From: PALSA-607 sp036501485
Lineage (GTDB): Bacteria > Actinomycetota > Actinomycetes > Acidothermales > Acidothermaceae
Length of the DNA: 44,314 bases
Direction: 5' to 3'
Assembly: GCA_036501485.1 (NCBI GenBank)
Contig: DASYAG010000090.1
Coordinates: 1 to 44,314 of the forward strand
Under the pieces are notes generated by a model. That model did no database searches. It had not been told where the DNA came from and worked only from the letters and a program-made list of their open reading frames with translations. Of the stretch, positions 16,419-24,226 are shown one piece after another. Made by a program: the position numbers and the translations under genes. The first letter of the stretch is position 1. Each line of letters opens with the position of its first letter.

Positions 16419-17385
16419 CTTCGACCAGCTTGCGCGCGGCCGCTTCGATACCCGCGCTGTTGGGCAGGATCGCGCTGAGCAGCGCCGGGCTGTTCGGAAC
16501 CGGGGCGTGTGGCGCGGTAATCCGCACGACAGCGGCGTCGAGGTAGTCGAATGCGGCTTCTTGAATGGAGGCCACGATCTCTGCGCTGACTCCGCCGTAT
16601 GCCGCGCTTTCGTCGACCACGATGGCCCGGCCGGTCTTGCGAACTGACTCGACAACGGTGTCGCGGTCAAGTGGGTACAGCGTGCGGAGGTCGATCACCT
16701 CGGCCTCGATCCCGTTGGCTGCAAGACGTTCCGCTGCCTCAAGGCACTTCGCCACGTTCACGCCGTAAGTCACGATGGTGACGTCGTGTCCAGCACGAGA
16801 GATGTTCGCGTGGCCCAGCGGAATCAAATCGTCTGGGCCGCCGACATTGCCGCGCAACCCCGACAGTGCCTTGTGCATCAAGAACAGCACCGGGTCATTC
16901 ATCCGTAGCGACGACTTGATCAGGCCCTTGACGTCGGCCGGGTTTGAGGGTGTGACGACGTTGAGTCCGGGCAGCTCCGCGAACCACGACTCGATCACGT
17001 TGTTGTGCTGCGCGCCGCCTAGGGCGATGCCGTTCGTCGCGCGAATAAGCAACGGCACCTGGATGCCGAACATGTAGCTCATTTTTGCGGCCTGGTTGCA
17101 GATTTCGTCCATGCCGCCGAAGGAGAAGTCCAAGAAGTTGAGGTCGACGATGGGGCGCATTCCGCACACCGCCGAACCGACTCCGGCTGCGAGCATCGCG
17201 GCTTCGGAAATCGGAACGTCGCGAACTCGGGAGGCACCGAACTGTTCACCGAGCCCGAAGACCTGAGCGAAGTGGCCACCGCGGAGCACGATGTCCGTGC
17301 CCATGATGAAGATCTTCTCGTTCGCCGCCATCTCTTCGGCGACACCTTCGCGGTAAGCCTGGCTGTAGGTGAGCACGGTTGGCAT
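16411..17385 (-). CDS. 2-oxoacid/acetoin dehydrogenase E1 component, beta subunit (324 aa)
   Basis: The protein is 324 residues, the standard length of E1-beta. Motifs are YSQAYREGVAEEMAANEKIF, the Glu that activates thiamine diphosphate in RVRDVPISEAAMLAAGVG, and the transketolase C-terminal domain starting near DVTIVTYG. Together with E1-alpha it forms the alpha2beta2 ThDP enzyme that decarboxylates or cleaves the substrate and acylates E2. The sequence GIALGGAQHNNVIESWF resembles acetoin-dehydrogenase and pyruvate-type E1 in actinobacteria. It begins nine bases after the E1-alpha stop. Confidence 0.92.
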   Translation of the reverse strand: MPTVLTYSQAYREGVAEEMAANEKIFIMGTDIVLRGGHFAQVFGLGEQFGASRVRDVPISEAAMLAAGVGSAVCGMRPIVDLNFLDFSFGGMDEICNQAAKMSYMFGIQVPLLIRATNGIALGGAQHNNVIESWFAELPGLNVVTPSNPADVKGLIKSSLRMNDPVLFLMHKALSGLRGNVGGPDDLIPLGHANISRAGHDVTIVTYGVNVAKCLEAAERLAANGIEAEVIDLRTLYPLDRDTVVESVRKTGRAIVVDESAAYGGVSAEIVASIQEAAFDYLDAAVVRITAPHAPVPNSPALLSAILPNSAGIEAAARKLVEVA

Positions 17386-17394
17386 CAGATGCCC

Positions 17395-18414
17395 TCAGAC
17401 GTTAGTCGGGTAGGTGGTCAGTGCGTCGGCGCCTGTTGGCCACGGCGACGCGTCGGCGTAAGCGATCGCGTCGGCCACAGCTTCTTCCGCGGCCGTTTCA
17501 AGCCCGGCGTACTGCGCATCGTCAAGCATCGCGTCGTCGATCATTCGCTGCCGGAGCCGCGCGATCGGGTCACGCTCGGCGCGCCACTGCGCGACCTCGT
17601 CCTTCTCGCGGTAGTTCTGGACGTCGCCGACGTTGTGTCCCTCGTAGCGGTACGTCTGCGCCTCGATGAAGGTGGGACCTCCACCGGCAATAGCGCGCTC
17701 GCGGGCCGCGCGGGTGGCCTGGTAGACGGCGATGACGTCTTGGCCATCGACGGTCACCGTCGGCAGCCCGAACCCAGCTGCACGGCCCGCGATCGAATCA
17801 CCGGCCATCGAGTTGGAGATGTGCGTCTCGACGGCGTACAGGTTGTTCTCGCAAATCGCGATCAGCGGCAGCTTCCAGATCGCGGCCATGTTAATGCTCT
17901 CCCACACCCGGCCGTTGTTCGCGCCGCCGTCGCCGAAGTACCCGACCGCGACAAACGGTTGCGCCTGCATTTGCATCGCAAGCGACGCGCCCATCGCGAT
18001 GCCGAGACCGGCGCCGACAATCCCGTTCGAGCCGAGGAAGTTCAGCGACCGGTCGACGAGGTGCATGCTGCCGCCACGGCCGCCCGACAGGCCATCGTCG
18101 CGCCCGAACAACTCAGCCATCACGATACGTAGCGACAAGCCCTTCGCCAACGCATGGTGATGGCTGCGGTGAGTGCCGGAGACGACGTCGTCACGCGTCA
18201 AGGCGCGAATCGAGCCGATGGCAACGCCCTCTTGCCCTTCGGAGGAATGGATCCCGCCTGGGATCTTGCCGGCGAACGACAGCCGCACGCATTCGGTTTC
18301 GAAGCGCCGAATAGTCAGCATCGCGCCGAGCCACTCGCGTAGCACTTCCGGCGGCGGCGCCATGGCCGGCGCTGCAGCGACAGACGATTCTTCGGCCAGA
18401 TCGGACGTACTCAT
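17395..18414 (-). CDS. 2-oxoacid/acetoin dehydrogenase E1 component, alpha subunit (339 aa)
   Basis: The protein is 339 residues from the ATG at 18414, which overlaps the E2 stop by 4 bp (ATGA); a start seven codons further upstream would lie inside E2. The thiamine-diphosphate motif is GDGGANNG with downstream ICENN. The phosphorylation-loop region is SMHLVDRS, and the N-terminal substrate region is HSSEGQEGVAIG. It pairs with the E1-beta encoded next. The substrate could be pyruvate, acetoin or another 2-oxo compound from the sugar pathway; motifs alone do not decide. Confidence 0.92.
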   Translation of the reverse strand: MSTSDLAEESSVAAAPAMAPPPEVLREWLGAMLTIRRFETECVRLSFAGKIPGGIHSSEGQEGVAIGSIRALTRDDVVSGTHRSHHHALAKGLSLRIVMAELFGRDDGLSGGRGGSMHLVDRSLNFLGSNGIVGAGLGIAMGASLAMQMQAQPFVAVGYFGDGGANNGRVWESINMAAIWKLPLIAICENNLYAVETHISNSMAGDSIAGRAAGFGLPTVTVDGQDVIAVYQATRAARERAIAGGGPTFIEAQTYRYEGHNVGDVQNYREKDEVAQWRAERDPIARLRQRMIDDAMLDDAQYAGLETAAEEAVADAIAYADASPWPTGADALTTYPTNV

Positions 18415-19697
18415 TTCGAACCACCATTCACCCACGTCTGGACAGACCCGAGAGTCTGCGCGAAGACATCCAGTGCACGTGCCGCAACATCACCATCGAT
18501 TGCCCGGTGATCTACGTTCAACGTGGCTTGCAAAATCTGTGCAGTAGAGATTCCGCTGTCGGTGGGAACCAACCGCGCAGCGATACGACCGATGGTCAGC
18601 AGGCACAATTGCCCAAGCGGGATGATGCCGGTGAACGAGTCGACGCCCAATGCACCGAGGTTCGACAGCGAACCGACCGGCGTGCCCGTGACATCGGTCT
18701 TCGAGAGGTGTCCGTCACGGCCCCGACGCGTCGCGTCTTGGCGAGCGGCAATCATGTCGGACGGCGGGAGCTGCGCCGCGCCCGTGACGACCGGAATCAT
18801 GACGCCCTCGGGCGTTGCTACCGCTAGACCGACATCGCTCGATGTCGAACCGGGCCCTGACGTAAAGCCCGTTGTGACGTGGAGCCAGTCGGCCGCCGCC
18901 GCAAATGCGTGCAGCAGCAGATCGGTCATCGTCGCGTCGGCGCGCTCACCGCGCAGCGCTTTCAGTGCGGTGACGGCGGCGCTTGCATCGACGTCGCGCG
19001 AAACAGCGAAGTGCGGAATCGTTCGCCACGACTCGCTGACCCGCAGGGCAATGGCTTCGCGACGGCGGCCCGCTACCGAGGAGACCGCACCACCCGTCGT
19101 CCCGACTGATGCTGTTGCCCCGACGGCCGCCGCTTCGCGAGCCAGACGCCGCTGACGGGGCGACATCTCGTGAGGCGCGCGCCGTCCATCTGCGGTTTGC
19201 GGCCTAGCCGTCGGGGCCGTATTTGAAAGGTCGGCGTTTGAAGAAGCCGCGGTCGCAGGGGCAGTTGTCGGAAGGGGAGTTGCGGGAAGGGCAGTCGTCG
19301 GAAGGGCAGTCGTGGTACGGGAGGCCGTTGCGGGCGCGTCGAACACTGACGGCGCGAGGGTCTCTACTGGATGTAGCTCGTCGTAGATGCCCGCGAAAGA
19401 AGGTTCGGCGCTCGGCGCAGTCGAGACACTCGGCGGACCGTCGCCACCGGGCTCGAGTTCGCCCGTGTCGAGAATGCGACACACCGGCGAAGCGATTGGC
19501 ACCAGCGCCCCGGCATCGAACAGGTGCCGACCAAGTAAACCGGTCGCCGGGCTCTCGAGATCCATCGTCGCTTTGTCGGTCTCGATCTCAGCGATCGGCT
19601 CGCCTTCGACCACCGCGTCGCCCGGCTGTTTGAGCCACGCCAGCAGCAAAGCCTCGGTCATCGCCATGCCGAGGGCTGGGATGGTCACGTCTCTCAC
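18411..19697 (-). CDS. dihydrolipoamide acyltransferase, E2 component (428 aa)
   Basis: The protein is 428 residues from a GTG with AAGGA nine bases upstream. Domains in order are one lipoyl domain (lysine in ETDKATMDLESP, about residues 1-75), a Thr/Pro/Ala linker containing a five-residue repeat of the type L-P-T-T-A, a peripheral E1/E3-binding domain (MSPRQRRLAREAAAVGA, about 180-210) and the acyltransferase domain ending in NVDHRAIDGDVAARALDVF with the catalytic His and Asp. It moves the acyl group from E1 to CoA and forms the complex core. It is the first gene of the operon. No E3 (dihydrolipoyl dehydrogenase) gene lies in the window, so E3 must come from elsewhere. Confidence 0.92.
   Translation of the reverse strand: MRDVTIPALGMAMTEALLLAWLKQPGDAVVEGEPIAEIETDKATMDLESPATGLLGRHLFDAGALVPIASPVCRILDTGELEPGGDGPPSVSTAPSAEPSFAGIYDELHPVETLAPSVFDAPATASRTTTALPTTALPATPLPTTAPATAASSNADLSNTAPTARPQTADGRRAPHEMSPRQRRLAREAAAVGATASVGTTGGAVSSVAGRRREAIALRVSESWRTIPHFAVSRDVDASAAVTALKALRGERADATMTDLLLHAFAAAADWLHVTTGFTSGPGSTSSDVGLAVATPEGVMIPVVTGAAQLPPSDMIAARQDATRRGRDGHLSKTDVTGTPVGSLSNLGALGVDSFTGIIPLGQLCLLTIGRIAARLVPTDSGISTAQILQATLNVDHRAIDGDVAARALDVFAQTLGSVQTWVNGGSK
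19261..19320 (-). repeat. 15-bp in-frame repeat in the E2 linker
   Basis: Four units with period 15 start at 19261, 19276, 19291 and 19306 (plus-strand consensus GCAGTCGTCGGAAGG). On the coding strand they give a five-residue repeat such as T-T-A-L-P. This is a flexible E2 linker extended by slippage. Confidence 0.85.
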
Positions 19698-19742
19698 GCG
19701 GGAAGTCCTTCAGGTCGCGAGGGCCGACAGAAGCTGTGAACG

Positions 19743-19763
19743 TTTGGTATAGCATATTCCAAA
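19743..19763. promoter_or_regulatory. 21-bp palindromic operator upstream of the E2 operon
   Basis: The site reads TTTGG-T-ATA-GCA-TAT-T-CCAAA. All paired positions match except position 6 and the centre. It lies 46 bases upstream of the E2 start and 190 bases upstream of the divergent GntR gene. It is of the size bound by dimeric FadR/FCD-type GntR repressors, so I infer control by the adjacent regulator. Confidence 0.7.
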
Positions 19764-19826
19764 TCTAGGGCACCAGATCGGGCTCGAATTGTTGCCAAGA
19801 TGTGGCCCGCGAACGCATCGCTTGCT

Positions 19827-19842
19827 GGAATATCGAGATTCC
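19827..19842. promoter_or_regulatory. second palindrome GGAATATCGAGATTCC between E2 operon and GntR gene
   Basis: This 16-bp inverted repeat has a single mismatched pair and shares the half-site GGAATAT with the operator at 19743-19763. It lies about 110 bases upstream of the GntR start, which suggests autoregulation or a second binding site. Confidence 0.5.
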
Positions 19843-19952
19843 GCGGTGCGCTAGGATCGAGCAACTCCGGCGGTTTCGGCGGGTCATGGATCTCGGCATG
19901 ACGGGCTGACTGTTCCCGGAGCAGAGGTTCGGTGGACGGGGAGTAAGCCAAC

Positions 19953-20678
19953 GTGGCAACGGCAAAGTCGCCAGCCGAGATGCTTGATTCGGTCGACCTC
20001 GCACTCTCGACATACCGACGGGCCGCGTATCTCGCGCTTCGCGACATGATCGTCGAGCTCGAGCTGCCACCGGGCACCCGTTTGGTCGAGAAGGACCTCG
20101 CGACTCGCCTGAACATCTCGAAGACGCCGATTCGCGAGGCCATTGCCTCGCTCGAGGGCGACGGCCTGGTCGACTTCGCGCCGTACCGGGGCGCGACGGT
20201 TCGGTGGCTGTCGACGAACGAGATGTCAGAGCAACGGTTTTTGATCGACGGCATCGAGTTGCCGGCTCTGGAGTTGGTCGTCGAGCGGATCACGAAGGCC
20301 GAGCTCGCCAACCTCGCGAAGGTCGTGCGGCAGATGAAGCGGGCGCGGGCGCGGCGCGACGGCAAGCAGTTCCGCCGCCTCACCGCAGAGACGCACGCGC
20401 TGCTGTTCGCGCCAGTCGGGTACCCGCGGCTGCTGAAGTTCGTCAACATCTTGGTTGGTCCGGTCGGTCTTCGGTACGACCGCGTCTTCGTCGACAACTT
20501 CGACGACACCTGGGACCTGATGCTTGAGCTGGCCGTTCGCCGGTATGAAGCGGTCGCCGAAGGCGACGCCGAGGCTGCCGTGACTGCCGTGCTCGAATGC
20601 CGCGAACAGATCGGCGCTCTCAACCAGTCGCGGATCACGCACGAACTCGTCGCTCCATACTTCGGTCCTGCCGACTGA
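19953..20678 (+). CDS. GntR family transcriptional regulator, FCD/FadR-type (241 aa)
   Basis: The GTG-initiated protein is 241 residues with GGACGGGGAG just upstream. A winged helix (about residues 22-90) contains PPGTRLVEKDLATRLNISKTPIREAIASLEGDGLV, interrupted here only by description, with the recognition helix at TPIREAIASLE. The rest is an all-helical effector domain of the FCD type, which often binds a carboxylic-acid ligand through metal-bound histidines. Its position divergent from the E2-kinase operon and next to two palindromes points to control of that operon. It ends eight bases before the convergent aldolase gene. Confidence 0.9.
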   Translation: MATAKSPAEMLDSVDLALSTYRRAAYLALRDMIVELELPPGTRLVEKDLATRLNISKTPIREAIASLEGDGLVDFAPYRGATVRWLSTNEMSEQRFLIDGIELPALELVVERITKAELANLAKVVRQMKRARARRDGKQFRRLTAETHALLFAPVGYPRLLKFVNILVGPVGLRYDRVFVDNFDDTWDLMLELAVRRYEAVAEGDAEAAVTAVLECREQIGALNQSRITHELVAPYFGPAD

Positions 20679-20686
20679 TCCTTCAT

Positions 20687-21484
20687 TCACGCCTGCCCGA
20701 CGCTTGCGAGCTCGACGCGGACATGGCTCGTTAGTTGCTCGAAGTGTCGCCACATCAGCGCGTCCGCGCCGCTGAGCTGAATCCACTGCGCACCACGGCG
20801 GATCATCGCAACTGCGTGCGCCACGTCACCGACACCCGCACCGATCGAAAGGCCATGACTACGCGCGGCCGCGACGATGCGATCGATTGCGGCGGTGACC
20901 GTGGGGTGTTCGAACTGACCACGCAGGCCGAGAGAGTCTGAGAGGTCGGTCGGACCAACCACTAACGCATCGATGCCCTCGACGCCGGCAATGTCTTCGA
21001 AGACCGCGAGCGCGTCGACATTCTCGATCTGAATTGCAATGAAGAGGTCATCGACGCTGCGATCGACGACGACGCTGAGCGGAAGGCGACCGTACGAGCT
21101 CGCGAAAACCGGACCCAGGCCGCGCCGGCCTTGCGGAGCATAACGGCAGTCGTCGACGACCGCGCGCACTTCGGCGGCGCTGCGTACCTGGGGAATGATC
21201 AGACCAGGCACCCCGGCGTCGATGGCCGGCTTGATCAAGCTCGTCACCCCGACCGGGATGCGGAGCAGGAACGGCAAGTCGTGCGCACGTGCAGCCAGCA
21301 GATGACCGGTCAGCGCCTCAGCTCCAACGAGTGCATGCTCAGTCTCGAACCAGACGAAGTCGCACGACTCCGCAAGCGCGTCGGTGACGCGAGGGTCGGA
21401 GAAGTAGACGCTCGGGCCGAGCAGGATCTTGCCTACTCGCAGGTCGTCTCGGAACTTGCTGATCGCTGACATCGTCGACGTCAT
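20687..21484 (-). CDS. HpcH/HpaI family class II aldolase (265 aa)
   Basis: The protein is 265 residues. The family motifs are WFETEHALVGAEAL (catalytic His), the metal ligands Glu in IQIENVDAL and Asp in VVGPTDLSDSLG, and RGLGPVFASSYGR. Members such as 2-keto-3-deoxy-L-rhamnonate aldolase split 2-keto-3-deoxy acids to pyruvate and an aldehyde using a divalent metal. It overlaps the preceding 2-hydroxyacid dehydrogenase by 4 bp (ATGA), so the two form an operon: the dehydrogenase may oxidise or reduce a product or precursor. Confidence 0.92.
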   Translation of the reverse strand: MTSTMSAISKFRDDLRVGKILLGPSVYFSDPRVTDALAESCDFVWFETEHALVGAEALTGHLLAARAHDLPFLLRIPVGVTSLIKPAIDAGVPGLIIPQVRSAAEVRAVVDDCRYAPQGRRGLGPVFASSYGRLPLSVVVDRSVDDLFIAIQIENVDALAVFEDIAGVEGIDALVVGPTDLSDSLGLRGQFEHPTVTAAIDRIVAAARSHGLSIGAGVGDVAHAVAMIRRGAQWIQLSGADALMWRHFEQLTSHVRVELASVGQA

Positions 21485-22458
21485 AGCCGCAACAGACTGC
21501 GATTAACGATCGACCGTGGCAGCCGACCCGACAGCGCCTCGACGATGTTCTCCGCCGCGTCGTGACGCAGTTGGTCACTCGACTCGGCGGACCAACTCGA
21601 CGAATGCGGGGTTACGAGCAAGTTCGGCAGACGAAGCAGCGGATCGTCGACAGCAGGCGGTTCGGTCATTAGAACGTCGACGGCGGCACCCGCGATCGAA
21701 CCGTGAGTCAGCGCCGAGAGCAGCGCGTCTTGATCGACGACCGGGCCCCGTGACAGGTTCAGCAGATACGCGGTGGGCTTCATCAGCGCGAAGGCAGCCG
21801 CATCGATCAACCCACGCGTTTGCGGCAGCAATGGGCAATGCAGAGTCACGTAGTCGGACTGCTGCAAGAGCGCGTCGAGATCAACCAGCGTGACGTCAGC
21901 CGGCGCAGACTCGACGTAAGGGTCGTGAGCAAGAACCTTCAGACCAAGTGCGCTGGCCTTGCGGGCGACCTCGCGGCCGATCGCGCCAAGCCCGACGATG
22001 CCAAGCACCTGACCGGCGAGGCGGCGCGGTGCTGTGACAGTGACGGGGCGATGTCCCCATCCGCCCGTACGCACGTAAGTGTCGAGTTCGAACGTGTGGC
22101 GATTCAGATCGACAAGGAACCCGATGGTCTGCGTGCTGACCTCGTCGATGCAGAAGTCGGGCACGTTCGCCACCGGTATGCCACGGGCTGCTGCAGCCTC
22201 GAGGTCGATCATGTCGACGCCGATGCCATAACGCGAAATCACCTTGCAGTTTTGCAACGAATCGATCACGTCTTTGCGTACCTGCGCGAACTGTACAAGT
22301 AATGCGTCGGCGAGCGGAGCGAGTATCGCCAAGTCACGGTCGGTTCCGGGTTCGGCGCGGACCAAAGTGATGTCAAGTCCCGACCGGTTGAAGACGTCGG
22401 TCTCGATATGCTGATGCGGGTCCGTGAAATCCGTTAGGACAACACGAAATGACGTCAC
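21481..22458 (-). CDS. D-isomer-specific 2-hydroxyacid dehydrogenase (325 aa)
   Basis: From the GTG at 22458 (VTSFRVVLTD, with AAGGAG upstream) the protein is 325 residues; the reading to 22515 has no ribosome binding site and crosses the promoter. The NAD-binding motif is GIVGLGAIGREVARKASALG. The catalytic Arg is in NLSRGPVVDQ, Glu in LMTEPPAVDD and His in VTPHSSSWSAES. It interconverts a 2-oxo acid and a D-2-hydroxy acid with NAD(P). The upstream region shared with the divergent SDR holds an ATATGAT-type element. Confidence 0.92.
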   Translation of the reverse strand: MTSFRVVLTDFTDPHQHIETDVFNRSGLDITLVRAEPGTDRDLAILAPLADALLVQFAQVRKDVIDSLQNCKVISRYGIGVDMIDLEAAAARGIPVANVPDFCIDEVSTQTIGFLVDLNRHTFELDTYVRTGGWGHRPVTVTAPRRLAGQVLGIVGLGAIGREVARKASALGLKVLAHDPYVESAPADVTLVDLDALLQQSDYVTLHCPLLPQTRGLIDAAAFALMKPTAYLLNLSRGPVVDQDALLSALTHGSIAGAAVDVLMTEPPAVDDPLLRLPNLLVTPHSSSWSAESSDQLRHDAAENIVEALSGRLPRSIVNRSLLRL

Positions 22459-22515
22459 GGGCGAGCTCCTTGAGGCTTGATTGTCGCCATTGACAGCGGG
22501 TAGGCGGCAACACAA

Positions 22516-22533
22516 GATGATACATCATATTCG
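22516..22533. promoter_or_regulatory. divergent promoter/operator element with CGAATATGATGT (minus strand)
   Basis: Read on the minus strand, positions 22533-22522 give CGAATATGATGT, matching elements at 26992-27003 and 29451-29462. An overlapping palindrome ATGAT-AC-ATCAT lies at 22517-22528. The site is 58 bases from the dehydrogenase start and 20 bases from the SDR start. It could serve as -10 sequence (TATGAT) and operator together. Confidence 0.6.
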
Positions 22534-22553
22534 TTCCTAGGTGGAGTAACTCT

Positions 22554-23366
22554 GTGGCCTCACTTCCCCAACTCTTCGATCTCACCGGCCGAACTGCTGT
22601 TGTCACGGGAGGCGCCGGTGCACTGGGATCGGCTATCTCGGTCGCGCTTGCAGAAGCAGGTGCATCGGTGGCCGTCGTCGATCTGCGCATCGAGGACGCG
22701 ACGCGAGTTGCAGAGTCCATCAACGCCAGCGGCGGACGCGCAGTCGGCTACTCGGGAGACCTGAGCAAGGCGGCATCGGTCGCCGATGTGTTCAGCAACA
22801 TCGACACTGAGTTCAGCCGCATCGACATACTCGTCAACGCGATCTCGGCACCGGTGAACCGCTTCCAGCCCGAAGAGTTTCCACTCGACGAGTGGCAGAC
22901 GATGCTCGACTCGAACCTCACGAGCTACTTCCTCTGCGCGCAGGCAGCAGGCAGCATCATGATGAGGGGCGGCAACGGCGGCAGCATCGTGAACTTCGGC
23001 TCAATCGCGGGTGTCTCCGCGCTTGGCCGCGGCAACCTTGCTTACGCGGTCGCGAAGGGCGGGGTCATGCAGTTCACTCGTGAGCTTGCATACGCCTGGG
23101 CAGACCGCAATATTCGGGTAAACACCATACTGCCGTGCCAATTTGTCAACCAGATGTGGTCAGGCGCGCTCGAAGACCAGGAGCGCACACCGGTCGTCGA
23201 GCGGGTGCTGTCCGGCATCCCACTCGGTCGCATGGGAGTGCCTAGCGAGATCGTCGGACCCGTCTTGTTCCTCGTGAGCGATGCGTCGTCGATGGTGACG
23301 GGTGTGGCACTGCCGGTCGACGGCGGCAACCTCGCGATGAATCCCGGCGGCAGTCTCGAGTGGTAG
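22554..23366 (+). CDS. SDR family oxidoreductase (270 aa)
   Basis: The GTG-initiated protein is 270 residues with GGTGGAG upstream. It has the Rossmann motif TGGAGALG, the structural NA motif in LVNAISAP (a variant of NNAG), catalytic Ser in NFGSIAGVSALG and Tyr/Lys in LAYAVAKGG. The C-terminus LPVDGGNLAMN is typical of classical SDRs. Such enzymes oxidise a sugar or sugar-acid hydroxyl, or reduce a keto group, with NAD(P). It lies divergent from the hydroxyacid dehydrogenase-aldolase operon and is probably co-regulated. The last codons and stop are duplicated directly downstream. Confidence 0.9.
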   Translation: MASLPQLFDLTGRTAVVTGGAGALGSAISVALAEAGASVAVVDLRIEDATRVAESINASGGRAVGYSGDLSKAASVADVFSNIDTEFSRIDILVNAISAPVNRFQPEEFPLDEWQTMLDSNLTSYFLCAQAAGSIMMRGGNGGSIVNFGSIAGVSALGRGNLAYAVAKGGVMQFTRELAYAWADRNIRVNTILPCQFVNQMWSGALEDQERTPVVERVLSGIPLGRMGVPSEIVGPVLFLVSDASSMVTGVALPVDGGNLAMNPGGSLEW

Positions 23367-23389
23367 CGCGCCAGCCTCGAGTGGTAGCG
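23351..23389 (+). repeat. 21-bp tandem duplication spanning the SDR stop codon
   Basis: The 18-base block CAG(T/C)CTCGAGTGGTAGCG occurs at 23351-23368 and 23372-23389, period 21, with one mismatch. Because 21 is a multiple of three, the second copy repeats the codons S-L-E-W-stop in frame, giving two tandem TAG stops. Confidence 0.9.
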
Positions 23390-23391
23390 AG

Positions 23392-24225
23392 TTAGCCCTT
23401 CACCGCCCCTGCTGTGAGACCTCGCAAGAGTCCGCGTTGGGCTAACAACGTGGCGATGAACACCGGGACGATGAGCGCCAGCGCACCGGCAGCCATTGCC
23501 CCCCAGTTGATCGAGTCGACGCCGATGAAGCTGACGATGCCGACAGTCGCCGGTGTGGTCGCGGGACTAGCAAGGATCAGCGGGATGAAGTATTCGCTCC
23601 ACGCCGCGATCCCGATGAGCAATGCAACCGAGACCACGCCTGGCATGGCGAGCGGCAACGCAATCTTGAGGAACGACTGCAGCCGCGAAGCACCATCAAC
23701 CCGAGCTGCTTCCTCCAACTCGATAGGCACGTCGGAGAAATACGACGCGCTCATCCACGCAGCGAATGGCAACAAGCCGGTCATATACGCGAGCGTGAGG
23801 CCTTTGTAGCTGCCGACCAGGTTCAGGTCGTGAAAGAAAAGGAACAGCGGGATGATGAAAATGACCGGTGGGACCATGCGGCTGAACAGCAGAAATGCGC
23901 CGAGGAATCGGCGGCCCTTGAATTTTCCGCGAGCGAACGCGTAGCCGACCGGTACGCCGAATACAAGCGTCGACACCGTGGTGCTCGTCGTGAGGATTAC
24001 CGACGCCTTGAGCGAGTGTACAAAGCCGTTTTGATTGAGCGCGCGAATGTTCTGGCTGGTAAATGGGCTAAAAAGCTTAGGTGGCACTGACGCAGCGTCA
24101 ACTTGCCGTTTGAACGCGGTGAGGAGGATCCACAGGAAGGGCACCCCAACTAGCACCAGCCCGATTCCGAGCAGGCAGAACCGCGCGACTTCCCATCGCT
24201 TTCGGCTTTCGGTCATGCTCGCCAT
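23392..24225 (-). CDS. carbohydrate ABC transporter permease, MalG type (277 aa)
   Basis: From the ATG at 24225, one base after the first permease's stop, the protein is 277 residues with six hydrophobic helices. The ATPase-contact EAA loop is EEAARVDGASRLQSFLKIALPLAMPG. The N-terminus GVPFLWILLTAFK and the motif YAFARGKFKGRR are those of the MalG/UgpE-type (CUT1) sugar permeases. It pairs with the MalF-type permease and the binding protein. No ATP-binding subunit is encoded nearby, as is common in actinobacteria that share one MsmK-like ATPase. Confidence 0.93.
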   Translation of the reverse strand: MASMTESRKRWEVARFCLLGIGLVLVGVPFLWILLTAFKRQVDAASVPPKLFSPFTSQNIRALNQNGFVHSLKASVILTTSTTVSTLVFGVPVGYAFARGKFKGRRFLGAFLLFSRMVPPVIFIIPLFLFFHDLNLVGSYKGLTLAYMTGLLPFAAWMSASYFSDVPIELEEAARVDGASRLQSFLKIALPLAMPGVVSVALLIGIAAWSEYFIPLILASPATTPATVGIVSFIGVDSINWGAMAAGALALIVPVFIATLLAQRGLLRGLTAGAVKG

Positions 24226-24226
24226 G

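Noticed and set aside
16419..16670. In-frame N-terminal extension of the ADC-family protein
   Set aside because: It is an alternative frame inside the E1-beta gene and has no family similarity.
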